Below, one piece after another: positions 8,828 to 18,170 of a stretch of DNA of 64,000 bases. The translations under genes were made by a program, and so were the position numbers. The first letter of the stretch is position 1; every line of letters begins with the position of its first letter. Origin of the DNA: Methylomusa anaerophila (GTDB lineage Bacteria; Bacillota; Negativicutes; Sporomusales; Sporomusaceae); assembly GCF_003966895.1 (NCBI RefSeq), contig NZ_AP018449.1:4295501-4359500 (forward strand). Reading direction: 5' to 3'. A model generated the notes under the pieces. That model saw nothing but the letters and a program-made list of their open reading frames with translations. It was not told where the DNA came from and searched no databases.

Positions 8828-9598
8828 CTACCTCCAGGCGCTGCCGTTTAAGCAATATGAAAGAATTTCTTCAACGGTGCGAAATATACAGGTATACTCG
8901 ATAACGGGACGGTCAATCACAACTAGCGTCAATCCCAATGCAATAGCCGCGGTAAACTTAGCATCAGTACCGCCAATTTCGCCACTGTTTTTGGTTACTA
9001 TGACATTAGCGTTATATTCTGTAAACAAGGCTACGTTCAGCTCATATGAAAAAGGTCCTTGCATAGCAATAATATCTTTGGGACTAAACCCCATTTCTAA
9101 GCACTCTGACAACACATTTGGCTGCGGCAGTACCCTTGCGACCAACCTGTGTTCACGCAGAGCAGGGGTATTTTTAAAAGTTATTAAACTGCGACTGCCG
9201 ATAGTAAGGAAAATGACCCTGCCGCAACCGGCCGCAGCCTCTGCCGCTGCTTTAGCATCCGGGACTACAATCAGGCGTTCATACGCGGGTAAATGCGTTT
9301 TTTCCCGTTCAAACCGTATATATTGAATACCTGTGGCCAAAGAGGCCTGCATGGCATTGCGTGATGCATTTACCGCGTAAGGATGGCTGGCGTCAATAAC
9401 CAGTTTTATATCCCTTTGGCCAATAAATTCGGCTAATTCATAGGCGCTAAGTTGTCCGGTATTAACTTGCATTTTTCCCAACTCAGCCAGACTTCGGCCA
9501 TAGTCACTTACAACCGATACAATTACCGGCAAACCGCATCCGGCTATTTGAGCTGCCAATTCACGTCCGTCCTGGGTACCGGCCAGTACCAGGATCAT
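8828..9598 (-). CDS. cbiJ: cobalt-precorrin-6A reductase
   Basis: A 256-aa CbiJ/CobK protein with the N-terminal LVLAGTQDGRELA block and DASHPYA near residue 69. GPFSYELN and VTKNSGEIGGTDAK near the C-terminus are typical of the NAD(P)H-binding domain. It reduces the corrin macrocycle at C18/C19. The ATG at 9598 overlaps the cbiH stop by 4 bp (ATGA), so translation is probably coupled. Confidence 0.9.
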   Translation of the reverse strand: MILVLAGTQDGRELAAQIAGCGLPVIVSVVSDYGRSLAELGKMQVNTGQLSAYELAEFIGQRDIKLVIDASHPYAVNASRNAMQASLATGIQYIRFEREKTHLPAYERLIVVPDAKAAAEAAAGCGRVIFLTIGSRSLITFKNTPALREHRLVARVLPQPNVLSECLEMGFSPKDIIAMQGPFSYELNVALFTEYNANVIVTKNSGEIGGTDAKFTAAIALGLTLVVIDRPVIEYTCIFRTVEEILSYCLNGSAWR

Positions 9599-10419
9599 AC
9601 CTGATAACCCCGGGGCGTAATCATCTGCCCGCCGGCAATATAGGTTTGGCTGTTACCGATAATCACCAGTGAAAACATATCTATATGCTCCCGGGTAAAG
9701 TTCTCCAAATTGGATAGTACCATCTGTTCCTTAGTCCGGCTGACATGATGGACAATCCCTACCGGAGTAGAAGAGTGACGGTATTTCAGGGCAATTTCCC
9801 TTACTGCTTCAATTTGCATTGTGCGGCGGGTACTCTTGGGATTATAAATGGCAATGACGAAATCTCCTGCTGCCGCCATCTCAATTCGCTTTTCGATCAC
9901 CTCCCAAGGTGTCAAAAGATCACTTAGGCTAATGACAGCGAAATCATGCATTAACGGCGCCCCTAAAATGGCGGCGGCAGCTCCGACGGCGCTGATGCCG
10001 GGGATCACCCTGACTGCCGGCTGAACACTTTCAGGATATTTTAAAGTCAGTTCCAGCACCAGCCCGGCCATCCCATACACTCCCGGATCACCGCTGGATA
10101 TTACGGCTACATCGTAACCGCCCAAAGCTTCCTCAACCGCAGCCTGACAGCGGTCAATCTCCTGCATCATGCCGGTGCCGATAACTTTTTTCTTGCCAAG
10201 TAAATCTTTGATAAGTTCCAAGTAAGTATCATAACCTGCAATCACCTGCGCCGATTCAATAGCCTCACGGGCTCGCGGCGTCATGTCCTCTAAACTGCCT
10301 GGTCCTATTCCCACCACCGATATTTGACCGGAGCGATAGCTACAGTTACTTTGGCATATTTTGTCTTGGGCAGTAGCAGCCTGTCCGATTGTCCCGCCAG
10401 AATTGCTGCTGGTTCGCAT
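9595..10419 (-). CDS. cbiH: cobalt-precorrin-3B C17-methyltransferase
   Basis: A SAM-dependent tetrapyrrole methylase. The family N-terminus ISVVGIGPGSLEDMT appears only around residue 33. SSGDPGVYGMAG and the C-terminal GNSQTYI are further family blocks. It catalyses ring contraction with C17 methylation. The best start is the ATG at 10419, preceded by AGGAG at six bases, giving a ~31-residue N-terminal extension and a 115-bp overlap with the 3' end of cbiG. The only later candidates are GTG codons inside the VVG motif, which lack a good ribosome site. So the function is firm and the start uncertain. Confidence 0.88.
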   Translation of the reverse strand: MRTSSNSGGTIGQAATAQDKICQSNCSYRSGQISVVGIGPGSLEDMTPRAREAIESAQVIAGYDTYLELIKDLLGKKKVIGTGMMQEIDRCQAAVEEALGGYDVAVISSGDPGVYGMAGLVLELTLKYPESVQPAVRVIPGISAVGAAAAILGAPLMHDFAVISLSDLLTPWEVIEKRIEMAAAGDFVIAIYNPKSTRRTMQIEAVREIALKYRHSSTPVGIVHHVSRTKEQMVLSNLENFTREHIDMFSLVIIGNSQTYIAGGQMITPRGYQV

Positions 10420-11381
10420 ACATTTCCCACTCCTATCTGTTGCTCTACAAAGCTTGATGATATATAATTCTTCTCGGCAATGCATAACCGCAGTTGCTCA
10501 TTGGAAAAAAATTCCACAGGAACATCCAGTTGCTGCCCTAAGGCCAGCAAACCGATCTCGTCCTGCTTTACCACGGAACTCCCAAGTACAGCTACACTTT
10601 GCCAGCTTTTGCCGATTTTACGGCAAGCATCACTGATTGCCCCAAATAATTCTGCATCGGTGGTACCACGGCGACACCCAATGCCAAGCGCCAAGCTTCC
10701 CGGACGGAGAAAGAGGCAAGGCTTTGCCGTATCATACTCCTGATCCGTTATGATAACAGCGGCATCATAGTGATCAATCTCTTCCAATTCACCTGCATCT
10801 TGCAATATTATGCCGTATTCCGCGGCCAAATGAAGGTAGTGTTCATAATCGGCCAGCGACTTGTCGATAAAAAAAACTACTCTGTCCCCATTTGCAATAG
10901 CGGCATTAATTACCTTCAACCGCGGGAAAGGCTCAATCAGAAGATTTAGTTTTACTGCCAGCACGTCTGCGGCTGGCAATTGGGCAACATCGGTGGCGGT
11001 TGTAATGACAGGCGAAGCACCGATCGCCTCACTCACTGCCAAAGTAAGATCATTGGCGCCGCCAATATGCCCGGAAAGCAGGCTTATAGCGTGCTTTCCG
11101 CCATCATCCACCACTACTACGGCCGGGTCAAACCTTTTGTCCCGTATATGGTGAGCGATAATTCGGACAACGATGCCAGCGGCCATGATAAACACGAAAC
11201 CGTCGTATTTGTGAAAAATTGTATCCACTAATTGACTCAAACAATCATACGTACGCGAAGTACCTGTAACATTATCTCGGCCCTCTTTGGCATAAACATC
11301 AACATCAGGACCGAGAAAAGGAACCAACCTCTCAGCAAGTGCCGCCCCTTTTCTGGTAACAGAGATTAGCGCCAGTTTCAC
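10305..11381 (-). CDS. cbiG: cobalt-precorrin-5A hydrolase
   Basis: A 358-aa CbiG with both domains. The N-terminal half contains GIVVRIIAHHIRDKRFDPAV and LLSGHIGGAND. The C-terminal half has LALGIGCRRGTT and ends in the conserved LLLPKTKYAKVTVAIA. It opens the delta-lactone and releases the C20 fragment as acetaldehyde. The start is GTG, overlapping the cbiF stop, with GGGAGG ten bases upstream. Its last ~115 bp also encode the start of cbiH in another frame, although this C-terminal stretch is itself conserved. Confidence 0.9.
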   Translation of the reverse strand: MKLALISVTRKGAALAERLVPFLGPDVDVYAKEGRDNVTGTSRTYDCLSQLVDTIFHKYDGFVFIMAAGIVVRIIAHHIRDKRFDPAVVVVDDGGKHAISLLSGHIGGANDLTLAVSEAIGASPVITTATDVAQLPAADVLAVKLNLLIEPFPRLKVINAAIANGDRVVFFIDKSLADYEHYLHLAAEYGIILQDAGELEEIDHYDAAVIITDQEYDTAKPCLFLRPGSLALGIGCRRGTTDAELFGAISDACRKIGKSWQSVAVLGSSVVKQDEIGLLALGQQLDVPVEFFSNEQLRLCIAEKNYISSSFVEQQIGVGNVCEPAAILAGQSDRLLLPKTKYAKVTVAIAPVKYRWWE

Positions 11382-12148
11382 TGCTTGCTATCCTCCCGGG
11401 CCGGTCTGAACAGATGGCCGAACTCGGGAGCGTACAAGCGGGACAGGGCGTATTCCGTATCGAGAACCTTCCCTACTACGATCATGGCTGTACGATCTAC
11501 GCCGCCATCTAAAGCAATTTTCCCAATTGTATTGAGTGTTCCGCGGAAAATCTTCTGTTCCGGCCAAGATGCTTTTTGAACAATGGCAACCGGTGTATCG
11601 GGGGAATAACCGCCGTCAATGAGCTCTTGCATCACACTGTCCAGCATATGCACGCTTAAAAATATGCACATAGTGGCTTCGTGGCTGGCAAGACTTTGCA
11701 GTTTTTCCTTCTCCGGCACGGGAGTCCTGCCTTCCATGCGGGTAATAATCACTGTTTGGGATATCTCAGGCAAAGTATATTCCCGTTTCAGTGCCGCCGC
11801 CGTGGCTAAAAAGGAACTTACACCCGGAATTACTTCATATTGAATGCCGCTTTTATCCAGAGCATCCATCTGTTCCTGAATGGCGCCATAGATACTGGGG
11901 TCTCCTGTGTGCAGACGAACAACCGTCTTCCCCTCTGCCACCGCTTTTTTCATTACAGCAATGACTTCATCCAGCGTCATGGAAGCACTATTATAAATGG
12001 CAGCTCCGCTTTGAGCCAATGATAATAAAGCCGGATTTACCAGGGAGCCGGCATAAATGATTACATCTGCCCGGCTCAGCAACCGTTGACCTTTGACTGT
12101 AATCAGTTCGGGATCTCCCGGACCGGCGCCGACAAAATAAACTTGCAC
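11378..12148 (-). CDS. cbiF: cobalt-precorrin-4 C11-methyltransferase
   Basis: A 256-aa tetrapyrrole methylase with the N-terminal VYFVGAGPGDPELITVKG loop, RLHTGDPSIYGAIQEQM near residues 79-95 (SAM binding) and the CbiF-typical ITRMEGRTPVPE. It methylates C11. The start is GTG at 12148, with GGAGG seven bases upstream. A 21-bp gap to cbiT and a 4-bp overlap with cbiG place it in the middle of the operon. Confidence 0.92.
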   Translation of the reverse strand: MQVYFVGAGPGDPELITVKGQRLLSRADVIIYAGSLVNPALLSLAQSGAAIYNSASMTLDEVIAVMKKAVAEGKTVVRLHTGDPSIYGAIQEQMDALDKSGIQYEVIPGVSSFLATAAALKREYTLPEISQTVIITRMEGRTPVPEKEKLQSLASHEATMCIFLSVHMLDSVMQELIDGGYSPDTPVAIVQKASWPEQKIFRGTLNTIGKIALDGGVDRTAMIVVGKVLDTEYALSRLYAPEFGHLFRPAREDSKQ

Positions 12149-12169
12149 GTGTATTCCTCCCGAAGTTCT

Positions 12170-12754
12170 TTATGGTTTTTTAGTACAAGTAACTATATAG
12201 ATAGGGTTTAATGCTTGAAACATATTATTTGACCCAACAGACTGTATGCGGGTAATTTGGGCGCCAACGGCCTCCACGGAATAGTCTATACGCTGCCGCA
12301 TTGCCAATAAAGAGCCACTCAAAGTTTCTACAGTAACGGCTGTTATTACCAACCGGCCGCCAGGCTTCAAGATTTTATCGCATTTTGCCAGTATTTCCGG
12401 CAAACGTCCGCCACTGCCGCCAACTAAGATAACATCAGCTTCTTTATGTCCGCTAAGAGCCTCAGGGGCTTCCCCCAATACCGGCTCAAGGTTTTCAACT
12501 CCAAAGCGGACGGCATTGGCTTTAATCAGTTTGATTCCTTCTTCTTTTCTCTCAATGGCAGTAACATGCCCTTGTGGCGCCATTAAAGCCGCCTCCACCG
12601 ATAATGAGCCTGTACCTGCCCCAATATCAATGATGATATCACTGTACCTGATTTTAGCTTTAGATAATGTAAGTATCCTTATCTCCGCTTTAGTCATAGG
12701 AATATCGCCCCGAATAAAATCATCATCGGCAATACCGGGATTGTATACTCTCAT
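12170..12754 (-). CDS. cbiT: cobalt-precorrin-6B C15-methyltransferase (decarboxylating)
   Basis: A 194-aa class-I SAM methyltransferase. Motif I is DIGAGTGSLSVEAA (residues ~43-56), following the family N-terminus IPMTKAEIR. It methylates C15 and decarboxylates the C12 acetate. It is a separate gene beside cbiE rather than the CobL fusion of aerobes, as usual for anaerobic pathways. The ATG overlaps the cbiE stop (ATGA). Confidence 0.92.
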   Translation of the reverse strand: MRVYNPGIADDDFIRGDIPMTKAEIRILTLSKAKIRYSDIIIDIGAGTGSLSVEAALMAPQGHVTAIERKEEGIKLIKANAVRFGVENLEPVLGEAPEALSGHKEADVILVGGSGGRLPEILAKCDKILKPGGRLVITAVTVETLSGSLLAMRQRIDYSVEAVGAQITRIQSVGSNNMFQALNPIYIVTCTKKP

Positions 12755-13395
12755 CCTCTCACCACCATTACACAGTGGTCAAACCCACTAATATCAACTG
12801 TATCTTCCAAAGATAGAGCCAATACTTTTTCCTCCGGATAAGACAGAGCGGCGCAAAGCCACACCAAGCTAGCCGGCGGCCAGCCGCCGGTCAGCAGTAC
12901 GTTGGCAATATAACTTGGATTATGCTTTTGATCTGTAAGTATTCCAAGCTTTTTCCCCTGGCGGTAGGATAGTTTTTCATCTTCCGGCAGGCGTCCATGC
13001 ATACTAATTAAGTCTGCATCCTGCCATAACTCACCAATGCGGGCGAATGCCAGCTGAACCGAGCTGATCCCGGGAACGACCTGAATTCTGGGTTCCGGGA
13101 ACTCCTGTTTTAGTGCCGCCAGCAAACTATAAAATCCCGGGTCGCCGGATACCATGACCACCACATCCGTGGCAGCAAGCTTTGCCGCAATAAAAGAGAG
13201 CACCCCTCCTATGTCTTTATCAATTTGCCGGGTTTCTTGACCATTTTTTTTCGCGAAAGTAGCGAGGGCCCGATTACTTCCCACTAGCACTGCGGCGTTA
13301 TTGATTATCCTGCTTGCTACAGGCAGCACATAGTCCGGCGCTCCCGGACCAATGCCCACTACTATTACCCTGTGGTTAGCTCTGTCATGTTCCAA
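12751..13395 (-). CDS. cbiE: cobalt-precorrin-7 C5-methyltransferase
   Basis: A 214-aa tetrapyrrole methylase with VIVVGIGPGAPDYVLP at the N-terminus and VMVSGDPGFYSLLAAL near residue 77. It methylates C5. The start is TTG at 13395, placed nine bases after GGAGG. No ATG lies in frame near the family N-terminus. It overlaps the end of cbiD by 31 bp. CbiE and CbiT act together on the last two methylations. Confidence 0.9.
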   Translation of the reverse strand: MEHDRANHRVIVVGIGPGAPDYVLPVASRIINNAAVLVGSNRALATFAKKNGQETRQIDKDIGGVLSFIAAKLAATDVVVMVSGDPGFYSLLAALKQEFPEPRIQVVPGISSVQLAFARIGELWQDADLISMHGRLPEDEKLSYRQGKKLGILTDQKHNPSYIANVLLTGGWPPASLVWLCAALSYPEEKVLALSLEDTVDISGFDHCVMVVRG

Positions 13396-14486
13396 CCTAG
13401 TGTTCCTCCAATGTCCCGAGCTGCTTGATCAAGCCCCAATATTTTGCCTTTAAGTGTCACAACTGCCGTCCCTACCGTCAGATCGCTGAAAACATACCGC
13501 TCGGCCCGTAAACTTGCCCGCGTGGCCAGTAGATTGTAAACCGCGTTAAAATTATATCGCTCTATAATCGGCATAGCAGCCTCTGTAGTCGTACATTCCA
13601 TAATCTCTTTTATCACAGCTTGCGGGGCGCCTTCAACCGCCAGATAAGCGGCAATGGTTTCCAGCCTCGCGTCCGCCATGCGATTATGAGTATGAAATAT
13701 ACCGGCAGATACTTTTACGATTTTTCCTAAATGCCCGAACAACAACACCCTTTTCACACCCAGCTTGGCAGCATTTTCCAGCATATGGCCGATAAAATTG
13801 CTGGTTTGAACAATGGCTTCTTCCGGCAAACCGTATTGATTAACAGCTATATCTTGTCCGATTTTTCCCGGTACAAAGACTATATCCTGATATCCCAATG
13901 CTTTTACCACACTTATTTGGGGCACCAGCGAGTTTTTGAAAGCTTCTTCCGACATGGGCTCAACAATACCGGTTGTGCCGATAATGGATAACCCCCCGGC
14001 AATTCCCAATACCGGATTTAAGGTTCTTTTCGCCAGTTCTTCACCGCCTGGAATGGATATAGTGACTATGGCGCCTTTATCCCTTGGTAGTACGTCTCTT
14101 ATGGCAGTTATAATCATTTTTTTAGGTCCTTCATTCACCGCAGGCAGCCCTACCGGCACGGATAACCCTGGTTTTGTTACTACTCCCACCCCTTCGCCGG
14201 CCTGAATTATGATGTCCGGGCAGTCGGAAATCCTAACTTGAACGTCAATTCTCACGCCGTTGGTAATGTCAGGATCGTCGCCGGCATCCTTTATTACACT
14301 GGCTAAGCCTCCCCCGGGCATCGCCAGGCTTTTCTCAATGGCAACCCGAATCAATTTTTCCTGCGGTGTTTTGACCTCAACGTGAGTATCAAGTCTCCCT
14401 TGCCAAGCCAAAACAGCTGCCTTGGCTGCCGCCGCCGCACAAGTGCCGGTTGTTATACCCGGACGCATTGTTTTATCTGACAACAA
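13365..14486 (-). CDS. cbiD: cobalt-precorrin-5B C1-methyltransferase
   Basis: A 367-373-aa CbiD. The family N-terminus MRPGITTGTCAAAAAKAA and the VKRVLLFGHLGKIVKVSAG block are clear. It methylates C1. It is the first gene of the operon. Start choice is uncertain: ATG at 14468 gives the usual N-terminus but lacks a Shine-Dalgarno, while TTG at 14486 or 14483 lies four or seven bases after the GGGGG formed by the 3' arm of the preceding terminator hairpin. This suggests that the same hairpin may control both transcription and ribosome access. Confidence 0.9.
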   Translation of the reverse strand: MLSDKTMRPGITTGTCAAAAAKAAVLAWQGRLDTHVEVKTPQEKLIRVAIEKSLAMPGGGLASVIKDAGDDPDITNGVRIDVQVRISDCPDIIIQAGEGVGVVTKPGLSVPVGLPAVNEGPKKMIITAIRDVLPRDKGAIVTISIPGGEELAKRTLNPVLGIAGGLSIIGTTGIVEPMSEEAFKNSLVPQISVVKALGYQDIVFVPGKIGQDIAVNQYGLPEEAIVQTSNFIGHMLENAAKLGVKRVLLFGHLGKIVKVSAGIFHTHNRMADARLETIAAYLAVEGAPQAVIKEIMECTTTEAAMPIIERYNFNAVYNLLATRASLRAERYVFSDLTVGTAVVTLKGKILGLDQAARDIGGTLGWNMTELTTG

Positions 14487-14509
14487 AAAACCCCCTATAG
14501 CAGGGGGTT
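14485..14509 (-). terminator. intrinsic terminator at the riboswitch/cbiD junction
   Basis: On the minus strand AACCCCCTG is followed by a short loop and its partner AGGGGGTT, then TTTTTTG. This is a textbook rho-independent terminator between the cobalamin aptamer and cbiD. Its T tract runs into the TTG start candidates, so the stem also hides the only purine-rich ribosome site. It is the expected off-state structure of the riboswitch expression platform. Confidence 0.85.
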
Positions 14510-14640
14510 ATGTAAATAAACTCAACAAATCACATTTCACATTTGTCTGATTATTCTCCCCACACCTGCCTATCTTCCGTAGGTTCCGGTAATCCGCCAA
14601 GTCTAAACATTTGACGGACTACTAGCGGCGTGTCGTAGAA

Positions 14641-14786
14641 CAGGCAGGTCTCCTGACTCTGGTTCATCAATTGCCTAAGCCTTCCCAGTCATCCCAGTGG
14701 CATATATAAGGCATCATCCCCATTACAGTGGCGGGACCGCGCCGGTTTTGCACCGGACTTCCCTATTAAGCGCAAAGCACCTATTC
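14641..14786 (-). promoter_or_regulatory. cobalamin (adenosylcobalamin-type) riboswitch aptamer
   Basis: Read on the minus strand the segment contains the conserved blocks AATAGGTGC, AATAGGGAAG, CGGTCCCGCCACTGTAA and, at the 3' end, AGTCAGGAGACCTGCC (the B12 box). Order and spacing match the cobalamin riboswitch. It precedes the cbi operon by about 150 bp. The last aptamer bases ACCTGCCT (14642-14649) are exactly complementary to AGGCAGGT downstream (14564-14571). This could form an alternative helix when ligand is absent and link aptamer folding to the terminator at 14485-14509. Confidence 0.93.
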
Positions 14787-14885
14787 CCTTACACATATCA
14801 ACTTTTATAACATACTTATATTCCATCTTAATTACTAATTTCCTGCTGGTGTCTGCAATTAATGCGAAATTTGTTTTCAACAATT

Positions 14886-16505
14886 CTATATTTCATCCTT
14901 TTTGCGGTAAAGAGTCATATTGCCATGACTGGCAACAGGAACAAAATTGGCAAAAGATGCCGAGTCTTTAATTTGTGACAAATCCTTTGATTTTACTAAA
15001 ATAAAAATTGGGGAATCACCGCTATTCCGGGCGACAAAGCTGTCCAAATGCTCGGTGGGCATGGTATATTTACCAGACCAAGTCCCCCGTTGTGCCAATT
15101 CTTGTTCATCAACAACCAGGCGAGGCATAATATGTCCACTGTAAAAAACCATGGAAGTGGCATATTCTCCCAATGAGCCAATGATTGCGTTCCTAGGTAA
15201 AATATAAGCTAACGGTTTGGCTGATTTGGAATTAGCCAAAGAACTTAGACCCGTTCCGATCGCCACGCAGCTTATTGTAATCACGGCTACAGCTACCGTT
15301 AGCGGCAACCGGCAGATATTTCCCTTTGTTTGAACCCAAATAACGCTGATTATGCTCACGCAAACGGCAACATACAACGGCAGCCAATTCTTTTCCGGCG
15401 GCAATAGAGTTGTGCCATACACAACCGCACCGAACAGTACTATTGCCGGTACGGAAAGCCAGAGCCAAGTCCGCCTGTTTTTTCTCTGATGCAAAGATTG
15501 CAAATAACTGGCTATTAGTACTGCAACGGGAAATAACGCTGGAAATACATAGGTAGGATATTTTGTTGCCATGGCGGTATAAAAAACTAAAATTACCGCC
15601 GGCCAAATGTATAAATAGCTTTCCACCGGTGACCTTAAAGACCTTTTTGCCTTCCCCAGCATTAGGAAGAATATGCCGGTCCATGGCATTAGGCTAACGG
15701 GGAATAATACAAAATAATAGTAAAGTACATTATCTTTCGGGTGCTCCGCCACAGTAGCCCTTATATAATTATGGAGTCCCAAAAATGTATCTATGAATTG
15801 TTGCCCATGGAGCAGGTACATTGTGAAATACCACGGGGCCGCCACAGCCAACAACACGCCTATACCGGCAAAAATATGCATATGTCGAAGTTGCTGCCAT
15901 TGATTCCGGACAAAGATATACATTAAGACTATAAGTGCCGGCAAAACGATACCAACCGGACCTTTTGTCAGTGCCGCGAATCCCATTGACGCATAGGCCA
16001 TCAGGTACCATTTGGTTCTTTTTTCTGTCATACCAAAAAAGAATGTAGACATGGCTGCACTGGTAAAGAAAAATAGTACCGCATCAGTAATAATCATATG
16101 CGCCAATACCCAAAATTCAAGGGATGTGGCTAAAACCAGCGCCGCCAATAAACCTATTTGACGATTCTGGTAAATTTTCACTGAAAACCAGTATACCAAG
16201 CTGACACTGGCGGCACTGAAAACTGCGGCTGGGAAACGAGCCGCAAATTCTCCTACGCCAAATACTTTATAACTTAAGGCAATAAGCCAGTAAATCAATA
16301 TGGGCTTATCAAACCAGTACTGACCATATATTTGCGGTGACAGCCAGTTATTACTTTCCACCATTTCCTTGGCAGTAAGGGCATAATTCGACTCCACCGG
16401 ATCGGTGATCGGTACATTGCCATTAAAAATGATATAAGAACATAGCGCCAGAAAGAAAATTAACGTCTTGTAATAGCTGCTTGGCATCTCTGACTCGTTC
16501 CCCAC
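14886..16505 (-). CDS. ArnT/PMT-like membrane glycosyltransferase (GT83 type)
   Basis: A 539-aa polytopic protein. Near residues 34-72 it has the ArnT-like periplasmic segment with TDPVESNYALTAKEM and YWFDKPILIYWL, including the acidic residues used for metal/lipid-phosphate binding. About a dozen hydrophobic helices follow, then a soluble C-terminal domain. Such enzymes move a sugar from undecaprenyl phosphate to lipid A or another envelope acceptor outside the cytoplasmic membrane. The start could be GTG 16505 or ATG 16487. It lies 6 bp after a paralogue in the same operon. The donor sugar and acceptor cannot be told from sequence. Confidence 0.8.
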   Translation of the reverse strand: MGNESEMPSSYYKTLIFFLALCSYIIFNGNVPITDPVESNYALTAKEMVESNNWLSPQIYGQYWFDKPILIYWLIALSYKVFGVGEFAARFPAAVFSAASVSLVYWFSVKIYQNRQIGLLAALVLATSLEFWVLAHMIITDAVLFFFTSAAMSTFFFGMTEKRTKWYLMAYASMGFAALTKGPVGIVLPALIVLMYIFVRNQWQQLRHMHIFAGIGVLLAVAAPWYFTMYLLHGQQFIDTFLGLHNYIRATVAEHPKDNVLYYYFVLFPVSLMPWTGIFFLMLGKAKRSLRSPVESYLYIWPAVILVFYTAMATKYPTYVFPALFPVAVLIASYLQSLHQRKNRRTWLWLSVPAIVLFGAVVYGTTLLPPEKNWLPLYVAVCVSIISVIWVQTKGNICRLPLTVAVAVITISCVAIGTGLSSLANSKSAKPLAYILPRNAIIGSLGEYATSMVFYSGHIMPRLVVDEQELAQRGTWSGKYTMPTEHLDSFVARNSGDSPIFILVKSKDLSQIKDSASFANFVPVASHGNMTLYRKKDEI

Positions 16506-16511
16506 CTTCCA

Positions 16512-18059
16512 TTATTTTTTCATAAGCACCATTTTTTCATCCGTTTGAGCCATAATAGACAGCACTTGCTGTTCATTTGCCGGTAACCGCAAATATTCTG
16601 GCTGTCTCACGATAAAATAAGCCTTACCGGGAAAGTTCAGCGCTTCTGACAGCTCACCGCCGTCTTTGATTTCCCGCCCGTAAATACCGGCATAAAAAGT
16701 AAATCCCGGATGTAAAAATTTAGTGATATAAACCGGCGATTGTCCGTCATAAGCCATGGCAAATTCTCGGGCAATGTTTTTGGTTGCAAATCTTGGCGCT
16801 GCGGCAGAGAACACCACGGTTATCAAGACAATCGAAAATAACGTCATCCCGATAACCTGTGTTTTTAAAGCCCGTCCATAATTCCCCTGCCAAATAAATG
16901 AAACGGAAACAATGGTCATAATACCGAATAGAATTGCCGAAACAATTATTCCAGTGGTTAGTTCCGGCATAAGCCTGATAACCAAAAACATTCCGGTACT
17001 AAGTAGCAGGTACAAAGCCGCCAGGAGGATGGCCCAACCTGTGTTTCGTTCCCACCAATGCGCCCATAAGGTATCTATATACCAACCGACGATAAGAGCT
17101 AATGGTGGAAACATCGGCAATATGTAGGAAATCAATTTGGTCCGGGAAACAGAAAAAAACAAAAAGATAGAGGCGGTCCAGATAATAAGAAAGATTAATT
17201 TCGTCCGCTGTTCATAATTGCTTTTCGTTAAAGATGCCCAAATTGACTGGACCAAAATGGCTGTCCAGGGAAAAAAACCAATAATAAGTACCGGAACGAA
17301 ATAATACCACAACATTCCCTCGGGGTGCTCAGGCGAAGTAAACCGGATTACATTGTTAAGTCCCAGAAAAGTTTCAATAAAAGCGTTGCCGTGAATCTGA
17401 TACATGGCTATGTACCATGGTAAAGCAACGACACTGCATATAATAATGCCGGCGGAAAGCTTCATATCGCCTAATTTCCGGAAACTCCGGTTACAAAGCA
17501 GGTACAGAAAGATGATTATTCCCGGAAACAGTAATCCTATAGGTCCCTTGGTAACTGTAGCCAATCCGGCAAATATATAAAACAAATAATATCTTTTGGT
17601 AATAAAAGATAGCAAGGATACCATTAAACAAAAATTAAAAGTAATATCGGTTACGGCTGCCTTTCCTAAATAAAAATATTCGATGCTTGTCGCCAAAACA
17701 AGTGCTCCGGTCATCGCCGCCCGCCGGGAAAATAACTCCCGGCCGAATAGATACAGTACCAATACTCCGGCCACGGCGAGGAAAGCAGAAGGAAACCGGG
17801 CGGAAAACTCGTTGATGCCAAAGATATTATATGCTGCCGCCACCAGCCAGTAATACATAGGGGGCTTATCATACCAGTATTCACCAAAAATTTGGGGAGA
17901 AATATAGTCGTTATATTGTATCATCTCTTTAGAAGTCTGAGCATATACCGGCTCATCAGGGTCAAGCAACGGCGTCCCGCCTAAATTGGTAAACATGATG
18001 ACAGACGAAACAATTGCTAGGATCAGAATATCCGTTCCTGTATACCTGAACACAGTCAA
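16512..18059 (-). CDS. second ArnT/PMT-like membrane glycosyltransferase
   Basis: A 515-aa paralogue of the downstream gene. It has the same first-loop block (LLDPDEPVYAQTSKEM and YWYDKPPMYYWL near residues 31-72) and a similar run of membrane helices. Two diverged copies side by side suggest two linkages, acceptors or sugars. The TTG at 18059 sits too close to GGAGG, and the GTG at 18053 has better spacing. About 110 bp separate it from the epimerase gene upstream, so it may belong to the same transcript. Confidence 0.8.
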   Translation of the reverse strand: MTVFRYTGTDILILAIVSSVIMFTNLGGTPLLDPDEPVYAQTSKEMIQYNDYISPQIFGEYWYDKPPMYYWLVAAAYNIFGINEFSARFPSAFLAVAGVLVLYLFGRELFSRRAAMTGALVLATSIEYFYLGKAAVTDITFNFCLMVSLLSFITKRYYLFYIFAGLATVTKGPIGLLFPGIIIFLYLLCNRSFRKLGDMKLSAGIIICSVVALPWYIAMYQIHGNAFIETFLGLNNVIRFTSPEHPEGMLWYYFVPVLIIGFFPWTAILVQSIWASLTKSNYEQRTKLIFLIIWTASIFLFFSVSRTKLISYILPMFPPLALIVGWYIDTLWAHWWERNTGWAILLAALYLLLSTGMFLVIRLMPELTTGIIVSAILFGIMTIVSVSFIWQGNYGRALKTQVIGMTLFSIVLITVVFSAAAPRFATKNIAREFAMAYDGQSPVYITKFLHPGFTFYAGIYGREIKDGGELSEALNFPGKAYFIVRQPEYLRLPANEQQVLSIMAQTDEKMVLMKK

Positions 18060-18170
18060 GCCTCCGATCTTTTAGGCAGCTATAGGGAACGTATTAAAGA
18101 ATTGAAATTATCCTCAGTTTATCCTAATACCCGGATGTCAATTCAATGCGGCATATGTAAATAGTTTTTT

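Noticed and set aside
14689..14883. 64-aa minus-strand ORF
   Set aside because: It is a chance frame through the cobalamin riboswitch aptamer and its promoter side.
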